The translations under genes were made by a program, and so were the position numbers. Of a DNA stretch of 64,000 bases, positions 1-8,839 are shown in pieces (within the stretch, counting starts at the first letter, position 1; every line of letters begins with the position of its first letter). The notes under the pieces were generated by a model that was not told the DNA's origin, ran no database searches, and saw only the letters and a list, made by a program, of their open reading frames with translations. The stretch lies in the NCBI RefSeq assembly GCF_051201685.1, contig NZ_CP179213.1, positions 2,108,001 through 2,172,000 on the forward strand, read 5' to 3'. Origin of the DNA: Luminiphilus sp051201685. Lineage in GTDB: Bacteria; Pseudomonadota; Gammaproteobacteria; Pseudomonadales; Halieaceae.

Positions 1-1227
1 ACAATTACCACCGCCACCGATAAAGCAGGCCATATTCCAGGCATCCCCTGCTAAAAGTTGTTGGGACCAAACGATACCGCCATCATCTAAACGCATCGCG
101 ACAACAGCATCACTTGTCGATACAGCTGGAGAGGTATACCCCTCTCCGGTACCGACGTAGAGCAGCCCTCGCTCGGCATCAATTGTTGGAGAATTCCAAA
201 CTGGGGCACCCGCAGGTGCCATGCGCTTCGCTCCCGCCGGATTGATTTCGCCGGTTTCGCCCGGCGCTGTCGGAATAACAAAACTGTTCCAAAATAAACT
301 GCCGTCATTGGCATTCAGAGCCGCAACGCTCCCGCGGAACGTGCAACATGCATAGCCAGGGTCGGCTGCTGTTGCCCATTCAGAGGAAGATATGGGCACA
401 TAGAGTCGCTCTTCGTGATACTTAACAGACCCTGTAATCGTGGCGTCAGCATGAGTCGCCACCGACGCGCGCCACAAAGCAGCGCCGGTTCGCGCTGAAA
501 TTGCATGGACCTGCGCTTCAAAATCACCGAAAAACAGGACAGGGTCGGGCTGGTTTTCCAACCTCGCTACCGTGATGCCATTACGAACCTCAGCCCCGGC
601 TTCATACTGCCAATGAGCACAGCCGCTGGTCAGATCCAAGGCATAGACTGTGCCCTTTTGAGAGCCCACAAATACCGTGTTGCCATGTACTAGGGGTTGT
701 GAACGTGCCCGAGTCGCTCCTGAATAGGCAAAGGCCCACTTGAGCTCCAAATCATCTACCGTGCTTTGGCTAAGCCCTGCTGACTCTGCATCTTGAAAAC
801 GCTGATTTCTAATTCCCCCACCCCAACCACTCCAACTCGGATCATTATTGGCCAGAGCCGGCGTGAAATCTTTGTCGCAGGCCTTTACCTCTATGGAGAC
901 CGTTTCTGCTGATTCGCTGAGATGCTGAGCGATCAGAACACGCTCTTCTTCAGACAAATGTGCCGCCTGCTGACGCATGACTCCCTCTGATATTGCGGAG
1001 AGAATACTGGTGGTGGACATCATGTTGAAACTGATCGCATGGGGCGCTTTAGGGACCGAACCGTTGTGACAATGCAGGCAATTGGTTTGAAACAAGCTGG
1101 CGCCCGATGCCGCTTCTTTTAGCGACGTATCGGCAGCTGCGTTATTTTCAACAACCCCAACGGCAAGACTTACTGAAGCCATTCCAAAGAGCGTCATGGC
1201 CATCAACCACGTCCACAAAACTTTCAT
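1..1227 (-). CDS. Secreted N-terminal cytochrome c / PQQ beta-propeller dehydrogenase, partial (C-terminus off the window)
   Basis: The ATG at 1227 follows AGAGGGG and opens a frame of 409 codons that is still open at base 1. Residues 1 to about 24 form a signal peptide. CLHCH at 50-54 is a c-type heme site. The rest has repeated propeller segments such as GTVYALDLTSGC (192-203) and a vicinal Cys pair at 294-295 in YACCTFRG. This matches the PQQ-enzyme fold with heme at the N-terminus, the domain order known from polyvinyl-alcohol dehydrogenase. It closely resembles the protein at 45204-47180. The likely role is periplasmic alcohol oxidation with internal electron transfer to the heme. It lies 35 bases after the E1 beta gene in the same direction. 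The substrate is unknown. Confidence 0.9.
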   Translation of the reverse strand, partial: MKVLWTWLMAMTLFGMASVSLAVGVVENNAAADTSLKEAASGASLFQTNCLHCHNGSVPKAPHAISFNMMSTTSILSAISEGVMRQQAAHLSEEERVLIAQHLSESAETVSIEVKACDKDFTPALANNDPSWSGWGGGIRNQRFQDAESAGLSQSTVDDLELKWAFAYSGATRARSQPLVHGNTVFVGSQKGTVYALDLTSGCAHWQYEAGAEVRNGITVARLENQPDPVLFFGDFEAQVHAISARTGAALWRASVATHADATITGSVKYHEERLYVPISSSEWATAADPGYACCTFRGSVAALNANDGSLFWNSFVIPTAPGETGEINPAGAKRMAPAGAPVWNSPTIDAERGLLYVGTGEGYTSPAVSTSDAVVAMRLDDGGIVWSQQLLAGDAWNMACFIGGGGNC

Positions 1228-1262
1228 TACCAGTACCCCTCTAACAACAACGCTTTATTTGC

Positions 1263-2240
1263 TTAGTACGCCAACGCCTTCTTTGCCGCACGAACAATGT
1301 CAGCAACGCTGGGAACATATTCTTTCTCAAGGCAGGGGGTTGCTGGAACGGGGGTATGGGGTGCCGTAACACGCTGTACAGGCGCATCGAGGTAATCAAA
1401 CCCGAACTCCGCCACCATACCGGAAATCTCGCTCGCCATGCTGCACAGCGGATTAGATTCATCCACCACAACCAACCGTCCGGTCTTTGACACGCTAGCA
1501 AGAATAGACTCCTCATCCAACGGCGACAGCGTACGCGGGTCAATTACCTCAGCACTGATACCCTCCGCCGCCAACTCTGCTGCCGCCTGCTCCGCTAACA
1601 CCGCCATGCGTGACAGACCACACAAGGTAATGTCCGTGCCCTCTACGACTGTTCTGGCCTTACCAAAGGGAATCACATAATCCCCTTCAGGCACCTCACA
1701 TTCATCCATGTAAAGTGCTTTGTGCTCGCAAAACACCACCGGATCATCCTGCCGAATGGCCTCAGCGAGCAATCCTTTCGCATCTGCAGCATTGGAAGGT
1801 GTGACCACTTTGATACCCGGTATTGCCGCGAGCATGGGATACAAAATTTGTGAGTGCTGGGGTCCGGTGCCCTCGCCCGCGCCAATCATGGTTCTTATCA
1901 CCAGCGGCGTGCGCGCTTGCCCACCAAACATATACCGAAATTTTGCAATTTGATTGAGTAACTGATCAAGGCAGACGCCCAAAAAATCCACAAACATCAG
2001 CTCTGCTACGGGTCGCAATCCGGTTAGTGCAGCACCACCCGCAGCACCAACAATGGCACTTTCGGTGATGGGAGTGTCAATAACTCTAGCGACCCCAAAT
2101 TTTTCAGGCAAACCTGCCGTAACGCCATAAACGCCGCCTTGACCGCTGGCAACATCCTCGCCCATAACGACCACGCGACTATCCCTAGCCATTTCCTCAT
2201 GGAGCGTCAAATTAATGGCTTCTCGAATCGACATTTTCAT
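1263..2240 (-). CDS. 2-oxoacid dehydrogenase E1 component, beta subunit
   Basis: A 325-residue protein of the transketolase-like E1 beta family (pyruvate, acetoin or branched-chain type). Visible marks are GEDV at 27-30, IDTPITE at 54-60 with the conserved Glu, and GPQHSQ at 126-131. It pairs with the E1 alpha encoded just upstream, whose stop overlaps this ATG by four bases (translational coupling). The pair would decarboxylate a 2-oxoacid or acetoin-like compound on thiamine diphosphate. No E2 or E3 gene lies in the window, so the true acceptor is open. The size and the separate alpha and beta subunits fit the acetoin/pyruvate group, but the substrate cannot be read from sequence. Confidence 0.93.
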   Translation of the reverse strand: MKMSIREAINLTLHEEMARDSRVVVMGEDVASGQGGVYGVTAGLPEKFGVARVIDTPITESAIVGAAGGAALTGLRPVAELMFVDFLGVCLDQLLNQIAKFRYMFGGQARTPLVIRTMIGAGEGTGPQHSQILYPMLAAIPGIKVVTPSNAADAKGLLAEAIRQDDPVVFCEHKALYMDECEVPEGDYVIPFGKARTVVEGTDITLCGLSRMAVLAEQAAAELAAEGISAEVIDPRTLSPLDEESILASVSKTGRLVVVDESNPLCSMASEISGMVAEFGFDYLDAPVQRVTAPHTPVPATPCLEKEYVPSVADIVRAAKKALAY

Positions 2241-3214
2241 TGCATCGCTCTCCCCTCATATTTGACATAGACATCGGTGTAGAGCTTCTCCAGTGTTGGG
2301 TCAGCCGCAGCCAAGGCCAATTCTACGGTGCGATCAAGTTCAGCAAAAATTTCCCGATCGATATCAGCAATGACGTTGGCATCCAAACCTTCGGTGCGAG
2401 AGTCCTGCAAAAAGCGTGGCAGAGGATCTCCCGCCTCACGCTGAGCACGCATCTCAGCGTCATCGCGGTAGGCCTGAGGGTCTCCCTCGAAATGCCCATA
2501 ATATCTAGCAGACACGGCTTCTATCGCCGTGGGGCCGCCGCCATTGCGACCGCGCTCAATCGCTTCACGACAAGCCGCGTGCACCGCAAAAAAATCGGAA
2601 CCATCAACGACAATGGAAGGCATACCAAACGCTCCGGCGCGCTCTGCAATACGACCTTCAGGTTTTGGATTGCGGGTGAACTCCGCATAGAAATTGTTTT
2701 CATACATAAAAATCATGGGTAACTGCAAAACAACGGCCAGATTTAATGCCTCAGCCACCGTCCCTTGATCTGACGCGCCATCACCAATAAACGCCATCGA
2801 AACACCACCGGTCTGCAGTGTTTTTGCTGTCAGTGCGGCACCCGCTGCGATCGGTGGCCCACCCCCTACAATCGCATTGGCACCCAGCATGCCTTTTGTC
2901 ATGTCAGCGATGTGCATCGAGCCGCCTTTACCGTTACACAAGCCATCCTGCTTGCACGCCAACTCCAACATCATTCCCTCAAGCTCACAGCCCTTGGCAA
3001 TACAGTGACCATGACCCCGGTGCGTACTCGCGATGTAGTCATCATTCGTCATGTCGATACAGGCGCCGACAGCAATGGCCTCCTGGTTGCGATACATGTG
3101 AATAAATCCCGGCAACTTGCCCTGCTGATATTCAGATCGTATTCGCTCCTCAAACTCGCGAATGGTCTTCATTAACCGGTAGGCACGGCTCAGTTCGTCA
3201 AGGTGGTAATCCAT
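2237..3214 (-). CDS. 2-oxoacid dehydrogenase E1 component, alpha subunit (thiamine diphosphate)
   Basis: A 325-residue E1 alpha subunit. HRGHGH at 65-70 is the usual active-site loop. The thiamine diphosphate motif runs from GDG at 144-146 to NN at 173-174. The start at 3214 has GATGAGGA upstream. It is first in a unit of E1 alpha, E1 beta and the secreted PQQ/cytochrome c protein, and starts just after the terminator of the TonB receptor gene. Acetoin dehydrogenase or pyruvate dehydrogenase E1 alpha are the nearest named families. Here a role in C2 or short oxoacid release from the island's substrate is inference. Confidence 0.93.
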   Translation of the reverse strand: MDYHLDELSRAYRLMKTIREFEERIRSEYQQGKLPGFIHMYRNQEAIAVGACIDMTNDDYIASTHRGHGHCIAKGCELEGMMLELACKQDGLCNGKGGSMHIADMTKGMLGANAIVGGGPPIAAGAALTAKTLQTGGVSMAFIGDGASDQGTVAEALNLAVVLQLPMIFMYENNFYAEFTRNPKPEGRIAERAGAFGMPSIVVDGSDFFAVHAACREAIERGRNGGGPTAIEAVSARYYGHFEGDPQAYRDDAEMRAQREAGDPLPRFLQDSRTEGLDANVIADIDREIFAELDRTVELALAAADPTLEKLYTDVYVKYEGRAMQ

Positions 3215-3235
3215 GGCGAGTCCTCATCACAATTA

Positions 3236-3266
3236 AAAAGAAAAAAAAGGGCCCTCACGGGCCCTT
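3236..3266 (-). terminator. Rho-independent terminator of TonB receptor 1
   Basis: On the minus strand AAGGGCCC, a four-base loop and GGGCCCTT form an eight-pair stem (3247-3266), followed directly by a long T run. It sits 18 bases past the stop of the receptor gene and just before the E1 alpha start, so it separates the two units. Confidence 0.9.
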
Positions 3267-3283
3267 GCAACTGTACTCGGATT

Positions 3284-5815
3284 TTAGAAGTTATAGCCAA
3301 TCTGAATACCGTACTCACGAGGCGCACCGTGGCGAGTAAAGTTCCAAAGGGTTGCCACAGGGTTAGCAGCGACGCGGTAAGTCTCATTGCCAAGGTTTTT
3401 ACCGTAAACAGAAACTTCAACGCCACCATTAGGTCCCGTGTAGGTAATGTAGCCATTCACCAGCGTACGTTCCTCCATCTGCGTATTGGCCTTCTGCACA
3501 ATAATGGGGGAACCACCGGCATCCGCGCCCTGGAAGTTCGCGGGGAACGGACTGGTTTCTGCATCGTCCTGATAGTGCATATTCAGGTTATACGTAAGGG
3601 TGGCACCGTTGCGGAGATCCTGAAAAAAGGTTGCCCCCAAGGCGTAGGTCAACTCGGGAGAAAACGGCACTCGCAGGCCCGACAAATCTGGATTGACCGC
3701 ATCACCCGCCGGCAAACCGAGATCCGCTGGATTGATACCCGGTCGGTAGTCATCGTATTCATGATCGAGGTAGCCCATCATGCCATCGAGACGGAAGTTG
3801 TCAGTTACGGCCCACTGGAATTCAGCTTCAATACCTCGGGCAGTCGATGTGCCCTCGTTAACCGAAACCGTCTCTTGGAAGGTGTTGCCTGCGGCGTCCT
3901 GAATCGTTACCACAGTGTCACGCTGCAAGTTTTCATACTCGGTATTAAACGCAGCCAGATTCAGGCGTAGCGTTCCATCGAATAAGTCGGACTTCAAACC
4001 CACCTCGAAGTTTTCGTTTTCTTCACTGTCGTAGGGCGAGCATGAAAACGCAGAGCCGCAGGTTTCCGAGAAACCACCGGCGACAAAGCCCGTCGCAAAA
4101 CTGGCGTAGGCCATGATTTCATCGGTAAACCGATAATCCGCCACCAACCGGTAGGTCACTTTGTCAAACGTCTTCGAGTTTTTCTGCACGTTGCCAAAAG
4201 CAGACTCTGGCAGAGGGTTGGTGTAGGGCCCCTGATACTGATCAAGATCAATAATATTACTCACGGGGTTATCTGCGGTGCCTAAGTTAAATCGCTGAAA
4301 GTCTTTTTTGTCTTCGGTGTAGCGCACACCGGCACTGATGGTCAGCTGCTCTGTCACATCAAAAGACCCATCAACATAGGCTGCCCAGGCGGTACGGTCC
4401 TGCGTAGTCTCCTGAACTTCGTAACGATTGTCGTAGAAATTGGTCGCGGCTAACGGACCAAAGAAACCCAAGTTGCCGAATACGATGAACTCAACATCAT
4501 CGCGGTAAGCAGCCACGCCGCCGACCCAGTTAAAGGGGCCGTCGAACTGACTGGCCAAACGGAATTCCTGCTGGAATTGCTCTCGCTTGGTATTACGGCT
4601 GGCGTCATAGAGTGAGGTGTAGGCTTCGCCGGTGTAGGTGCTCGCCAAGATCTCATCTTGATCTCGCATACCCGTAATCGACTTCAACTGATAGTCACCC
4701 AAAGTGAATGCCTGATTTAGGTAAATACCTGATGCCTCAACTTGGTGACCGCCACTCATGTTGATAATTGCGTTCTGGGTATACGACTGACCCGTTGTAA
4801 AAGGGCTGTCAACGCCGGCGGCTTCGATCCCTGGAAAACCAATCGAAGGCCAAACGTAACCTTCATTTCCAGGAGTCTCGTTAGCCGTCGCAACGGTTTC
4901 AGATTGGTCGTCCAGATATTCAAAAATCAAATCCGCCTCGTACCAATCTGAGGGCTCCCAGCGAAACTTAAGCTTGCCTGCCAGTACATCTTTGCCGCCA
5001 AGATCTGAGCCATCGCCCGTTGTCGGATAGGTACTTTTGATTTCGGCCGTGCTGGGGTTGCCGGGGGTTGGGAAGAGACCATCACTACAAACAAAACAAG
5101 TGAAGGTGCCGCCCATGGGCTTGGTGTTGGAGTAGTAGCCATCGGAATAATCCCGAATGACCGAAATGCGTGCCGCCAAGGTGTCGGTCAACGGCACATT
5201 GAGCGCGAATTTAAATTTATTGAGATCACTGTCATTGCTCGCGTAGCGACCAAAGTTAACTTCGACATTACCCGCAACTTCGCCGCCGACATCGGGCTTT
5301 ACTGTGGTAAATGCGATAGCACCTGCCGTCGTATTTTTGCCAAACAGCGTGCCTTGAGGGCCACGGAAAATTTCCACCTGCTCAATGTCGAACACTTCGA
5401 TGAACTGCGACTGCACGTGGTTAAAAGCAAAGTCATCGACGGTAATGCCCACCGAGGGATCTTTCGTCACCAAAATTGAAATGAAGCCAGTACCTCGCAT
5501 GCCACCAGCGATAGCGTTGAAACCATTTTGCGGCGTCAGGGTAACGTTGGGTGCAAATTGGGCAAGTTCGGTAACTGAGTTTTGAAAGGTTTTGCTGAGC
5601 TGCTCAGCAGTAATGGTACTGACAGCAATGGGCAGGTCTTGCTGGCTGATATCTCGCTTGGTACCAGTGACTACAACTTCTTCAAGGGCCGCAGCTCCGG
5701 CACTACTCTCCTCTTGAGCTACAGCGACTGAGCTAGCGACCGTTGCCGCTACAGCTGCTGCGAGTAGTGAGCGCCTTGCAATGTTGATGTGCTTAGGTGA
5801 ATTGGGAAATTCCAT
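3284..5815 (-). CDS. TonB-dependent outer-membrane receptor 1
   Basis: An 843-residue receptor. It has a cleavable signal peptide (about 1-34), a TonB-box-like stretch LEEVVVTGTKR at 44-54, a plug domain containing EIFRGPQGTLFGKN, and a long beta-barrel ending in the terminal aromatic YNF. AGGAG lies upstream of the ATG at 5815. Such receptors of the FecA/FyuA-like catabolic type import large or hydrophobic substrates using TonB energy. Its promoter carries an inverted repeat that matches two other sites in this window, so it is probably co-regulated with the degradation genes. It is transcribed alone, with its own terminator. Confidence 0.95.
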   Translation of the reverse strand: MEFPNSPKHINIARRSLLAAAVAATVASSVAVAQEESSAGAAALEEVVVTGTKRDISQQDLPIAVSTITAEQLSKTFQNSVTELAQFAPNVTLTPQNGFNAIAGGMRGTGFISILVTKDPSVGITVDDFAFNHVQSQFIEVFDIEQVEIFRGPQGTLFGKNTTAGAIAFTTVKPDVGGEVAGNVEVNFGRYASNDSDLNKFKFALNVPLTDTLAARISVIRDYSDGYYSNTKPMGGTFTCFVCSDGLFPTPGNPSTAEIKSTYPTTGDGSDLGGKDVLAGKLKFRWEPSDWYEADLIFEYLDDQSETVATANETPGNEGYVWPSIGFPGIEAAGVDSPFTTGQSYTQNAIINMSGGHQVEASGIYLNQAFTLGDYQLKSITGMRDQDEILASTYTGEAYTSLYDASRNTKREQFQQEFRLASQFDGPFNWVGGVAAYRDDVEFIVFGNLGFFGPLAATNFYDNRYEVQETTQDRTAWAAYVDGSFDVTEQLTISAGVRYTEDKKDFQRFNLGTADNPVSNIIDLDQYQGPYTNPLPESAFGNVQKNSKTFDKVTYRLVADYRFTDEIMAYASFATGFVAGGFSETCGSAFSCSPYDSEENENFEVGLKSDLFDGTLRLNLAAFNTEYENLQRDTVVTIQDAAGNTFQETVSVNEGTSTARGIEAEFQWAVTDNFRLDGMMGYLDHEYDDYRPGINPADLGLPAGDAVNPDLSGLRVPFSPELTYALGATFFQDLRNGATLTYNLNMHYQDDAETSPFPANFQGADAGGSPIIVQKANTQMEERTLVNGYITYTGPNGGVEVSVYGKNLGNETYRVAANPVATLWNFTRHGAPREYGIQIGYNF

Positions 5816-5886
5816 ACCGAGCTCCTAGTTATTTTTTTCAGTTTAGCTGTAGGGGCAATAAGACGTTTATTGCGGTTACACGACTT

Positions 5887-5903
5887 GCTTGTGCATAACA
5901 AGG
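5887..5903. promoter_or_regulatory. Palindromic operator-like site, motif 2, upstream of TonB receptor 1
   Basis: CTTGT-GCATA-ACAAG is an inverted repeat. On the minus strand it lies directly after a candidate -10 box and so would cover the transcription start. Related copies lie at 16791-16807 and 53460-53476. Binding by the TetR regulator at 49304-49960 is inference. Confidence 0.55.
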
Positions 5904-5932
5904 ATACTATAGAGTGACTCAGGGCGATGCAA
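5904..5932 (-). promoter_or_regulatory. Candidate sigma-70 promoter of TonB receptor 1
   Basis: On the minus strand TTGCAT (-35, 5927-5932) and TAGTAT (-10, 5904-5909) are separated by 17 bases. It is about 90 bases upstream of the receptor ATG and abuts the inverted repeat at 5887-5903. Confidence 0.5.
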
Positions 5933-6324
5933 TACCCGTGAAACGCATCAGGGAAAAAGGCTACTAAAAAAAGTTTAAACATTATTGATCAATAGCTTAC
6001 AGAATATACCCAATGCTAAATCTATTAAATAAAAAGCTAAGGATGCAACAAAAAAGAGACAGAGTTCGGGGTGCGATGCCCACCGTAGAAAAACTATATG
6101 CCGCCGCTCATCTTAAAATTTGAGAACGCCTGCTAAGTTTCTCAGTGCCAGTGTGCGAGGCGGAGAAATGCCATGGCAACGGATACCCATTGTTGTACCT
6201 CTGCAGCAACTGCGGAGGCTACGATGGGGGCAAACTGTTCTTGGCCTGCACGAACTCTTTGGCATACCTCAACACTTTAGTTTTGCACAAGAGAGAAGCC
6301 TGCGAATTTCAATTCTGCCTGCGA
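5933..6324. other. Non-coding stretch between TonB receptor 1 and the eleven-gene operon
   Basis: Beyond the promoter described separately, I see no gene with a believable start and no clear terminator hairpin here. The left part (about 5940-6060) is AT-rich. Short cysteine-containing reading frames on the plus strand at 6120-6390 run into the SDR gene and lack family features. Confidence 0.5.
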
Positions 6325-7146
6325 CTACTGGGCGGTGTATCCACCATCGACCAACATTTCAGAGCCCGTCATAAATCGGGAAAGGTCTGACGCCAAAAAC
6401 ACAATGGCATCTGCAATTTCATCGCCCTGAGCCATATCACCAATCGGGTGGGCCGCTCGAATGGCGGCTCTGGCCTCAGCAGGGCTTGGAGCAAATCCCG
6501 CCTCACCAAGTTCGGTTAAACACTGTGCCGCAAAAGCCGTGTCTACTGTCCCCGGATGGATTGAATTGATACGAAGTTGCAAATCTAACGCGCCAAACTC
6601 GACTGCCGCCGCTTTTGTAAACATGCGCACCGCGCCCTTGGTTGCGGAGTAAGCACTCTGAAAGGCTACCCCTACGTTGCCGCAAATCGACGACATATTT
6701 ACGATAGAACTGCGGACACCAGAGGTTTGCCCAGCGGCATGGAGGTCATCCAGGAAACATTGTGTGCCGAGGAACATACCGGTGCTATTTACCCGGAATA
6801 AACGGTCCCATTCAGCCAGCGTGGTATCGGCAACGCTCTTTACGACATCAATGCCTGCATTGTTGACCAGCACTGACAGCGGTCCCCAAGTATCGAGCAC
6901 CTGCTCCCTCACTTGCTGCCAGCTATCGGGGTCACCCACATCTAAACAAGACGCCATCGCTAAGCCACCGTCTCCATGGATCGTCTCCACAATGCTACTC
7001 AAGGCCGCCTCATTAACATCAGTTACCATGACTTTTGCGCCATGCATCGCCAAAGCTTTAGCGGTGGCAGAACCTATCCCGCCAGCACCACCGGTAACCA
7101 ATGCCACACGCGGGCTGCCATCCTTTAACTCCAATAATTTGTTCAT
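6325..7146 (-). CDS. Short-chain dehydrogenase/reductase (SDR)
   Basis: A 273-residue classical SDR. The cofactor loop TGGAGGIG is at 18-25, NNAG at 95-98, the catalytic Ser in MSS (151-153), Tyr166 and Lys170 in YSATK. It would oxidise a hydroxyl or reduce a ketone with NAD(P). It is the last gene of the operon that starts at 16490 and follows the GST gene by 18 bases. The substrate is unknown. Confidence 0.92.
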   Translation of the reverse strand: MNKLLELKDGSPRVALVTGGAGGIGSATAKALAMHGAKVMVTDVNEAALSSIVETIHGDGGLAMASCLDVGDPDSWQQVREQVLDTWGPLSVLVNNAGIDVVKSVADTTLAEWDRLFRVNSTGMFLGTQCFLDDLHAAGQTSGVRSSIVNMSSICGNVGVAFQSAYSATKGAVRMFTKAAAVEFGALDLQLRINSIHPGTVDTAFAAQCLTELGEAGFAPSPAEARAAIRAAHPIGDMAQGDEIADAIVFLASDLSRFMTGSEMLVDGGYTAQ

Positions 7147-7164
7147 CGCGAGCTATCCTCTCTC

Positions 7165-8088
7165 TTAGGGTCGATGTATGTCGTAGCCTTGCCGTGGAAA
7201 GTGCACATGCCGAACCGGTAAATCAGACCCTTCGACTCTAAGTGAAGTAAAGCGATCTCCCTGCCCCACAAGAATCCCTTCGACACAGCCTCGGTCTGCA
7301 CCCACAGCACAGACCTTTACCGGAGTATCCCACCAGCTATTGAGGCGACTACTGCGTTCTAGAGCACCTGGAAAAAGTGTCAGATCCGCAGCTGGCTGAA
7401 GCAGGGCCGCCCGCGCCACATCATAATCTGAGGCCAGTCGCTCTCCCGAATCCAAGCCTTCCACTCGATCAGCCCAATCACTCAAAGCCTCAAGCGTAAG
7501 CAGCTCGCTGGCAACGTGAGGTAACCCGTTGCGAACAAACCAGAATATCCCCCAACAGTGAACATCTGCCAAGGTGCACTCATCACCAGTCAGAAAACTT
7601 CGACCATCGATTAGCTGGGTATCCAGCTGTCGCGCCAACTGGATGATACGGGCGGCCATGAGTTCACGAGTGTCTGGCAACGCCGTAAAATCAAGATGCG
7701 GAAACACCGCTGCCCTGTCGTTATAAAAATGCTCATCCCAGTCAGCAGCATAAAGCGCAACTGCCGAACCAAGCACCGGGTCAAACAGACTATCGGCCCA
7801 CAATCCCATGGCATCGCTGAATAACTTCGCGCCCGCGGCTAGTGCTGCCGTCTTCGGATAAAAATGATCTAGGGCATCGGCGATGGCGACGGTATCGATA
7901 AAGACATCACTCCCCAACTGTAAAACCGGAGTGCCTCTATACCCCCCAGTGATCGCCTCAAGCTCAGGCTTTGGAGCTGTCATCGGCATTTCTACCGAAT
8001 GCCATGTTAACTGCTTGATACCGAGTATTTTTTGAGCTTTTTGCGAAAAAGGCGAGGCATCATAATGATGAAGGATGGGGCCTAGCAT
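7165..8088 (-). CDS. Glutathione S-transferase-like protein, long form
   Basis: A 307-residue protein with a thioredoxin-like GST N-domain (HHYDASPFSQKAQK at 7-20, then the PVLQL strand) and a helical C-domain, followed by an extra C-terminal segment beyond the usual 200 to 230 residues. AAGGAG precedes the ATG at 8088. The SPFSQ stretch occupies the place of the usual catalytic Ser or Cys region. It sits in tandem with a second, shorter GST, inside the same operon as an SDR and a DUF3604 protein. Glutathione addition, thioether cleavage or isomerisation of an intermediate is possible. The exact reaction cannot be told. Confidence 0.85.
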   Translation of the reverse strand: MLGPILHHYDASPFSQKAQKILGIKQLTWHSVEMPMTAPKPELEAITGGYRGTPVLQLGSDVFIDTVAIADALDHFYPKTAALAAGAKLFSDAMGLWADSLFDPVLGSAVALYAADWDEHFYNDRAAVFPHLDFTALPDTRELMAARIIQLARQLDTQLIDGRSFLTGDECTLADVHCWGIFWFVRNGLPHVASELLTLEALSDWADRVEGLDSGERLASDYDVARAALLQPAADLTLFPGALERSSRLNSWWDTPVKVCAVGADRGCVEGILVGQGDRFTSLRVEGSDLPVRHVHFPRQGYDIHRP

Positions 8089-8106
8089 AAACTCTCCTTA
8101 TAATTT

Positions 8107-8811
8107 TCAACTGGGTTTTAAAACGTCTGCCCTTTGGTTAAGCAAAATCCCATAGTCTTCTGCAGCGATTTCACGGGTTGGATACGACGCCCAGGCCGCT
8201 GCCACGGCGGCACGCAGCTGCATCGCGTCATACCAAGCGGCCAATGCGGGAAAGTCGCTCACACTCTGCCCCTGCCAATCAGCGTGCACCAGCCAAGGCC
8301 AAACCGCCATATCGGCAATCGAGTAACTACCCCCCAGCCAGGGCACCTGCGACAGCCGCTCATTTAATACGCCGTAAAGACGGTTACTCTCATCGGTATA
8401 GCGACGAATGGCATAAGGCACTTTTTCAGGCGCAAATTTGTTGAAATGGTGCGCTTGCCCTCCAATAGGTCCAAGAGCAGACATTTGCCAATACAGCCAC
8501 TGCTTGCACTGCCAACGCTCCGCTTCATTTGCGCCCATAAAGGCACCGTGCCGCTGGGCTAAAAACTCTAGGATAGCCCCCGACTCAAACACGACATCAC
8601 CGTTGCTGGACTCCAACACCGGTACTTTTCGATTTGGGTTCAAGACGGCAAACGTCGGCGTAAGCTGCTCGCCAGTAGCAAGGTCAACATAACGTCCCTC
8701 CCAATCAAGCCCAAGTTCCTGCAGCAAGATGATGACCTTGAGCGAATTTGGCGATGGATAATAATGCAGCACATAATGTGCGGGAGTTGAGGGCTGATTA
8801 TGCTCATTCAT
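8107..8811 (-). CDS. Glutathione S-transferase
   Basis: A 234-residue GST read from the ATG at 8811. The frame extends upstream to 9138, but that part lies over the DUF3604 gene in another frame and has no family features, so the shorter start is chosen. The N-domain shows YYPSPNSLKVIILLQELGL and the conserved VPVLE strand with the following E-S loop. Residues after about 90 form the helical domain with the usual N-capping region (SIADMAVWPWL). It follows the DUF3604 gene by 28 bases and precedes the long GST by 18. Confidence 0.9.
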   Translation of the reverse strand: MNEHNQPSTPAHYVLHYYPSPNSLKVIILLQELGLDWEGRYVDLATGEQLTPTFAVLNPNRKVPVLESSNGDVVFESGAILEFLAQRHGAFMGANEAERWQCKQWLYWQMSALGPIGGQAHHFNKFAPEKVPYAIRRYTDESNRLYGVLNERLSQVPWLGGSYSIADMAVWPWLVHADWQGQSVSDFPALAAWYDAMQLRAAVAAAWASYPTREIAAEDYGILLNQRADVLKPS

Positions 8812-8839
8812 AGTCGATGGCAACCTGTGCACACCAAGA

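Noticed and set aside
3203..3970. A 255-residue plus-strand frame
   Set aside because: It lies antisense to the TonB receptor and its product has no domain features.
6120..6390. Two short Cys-containing plus-strand frames
   Set aside because: They run into the SDR gene on the other strand, overlap each other and show no known motif.
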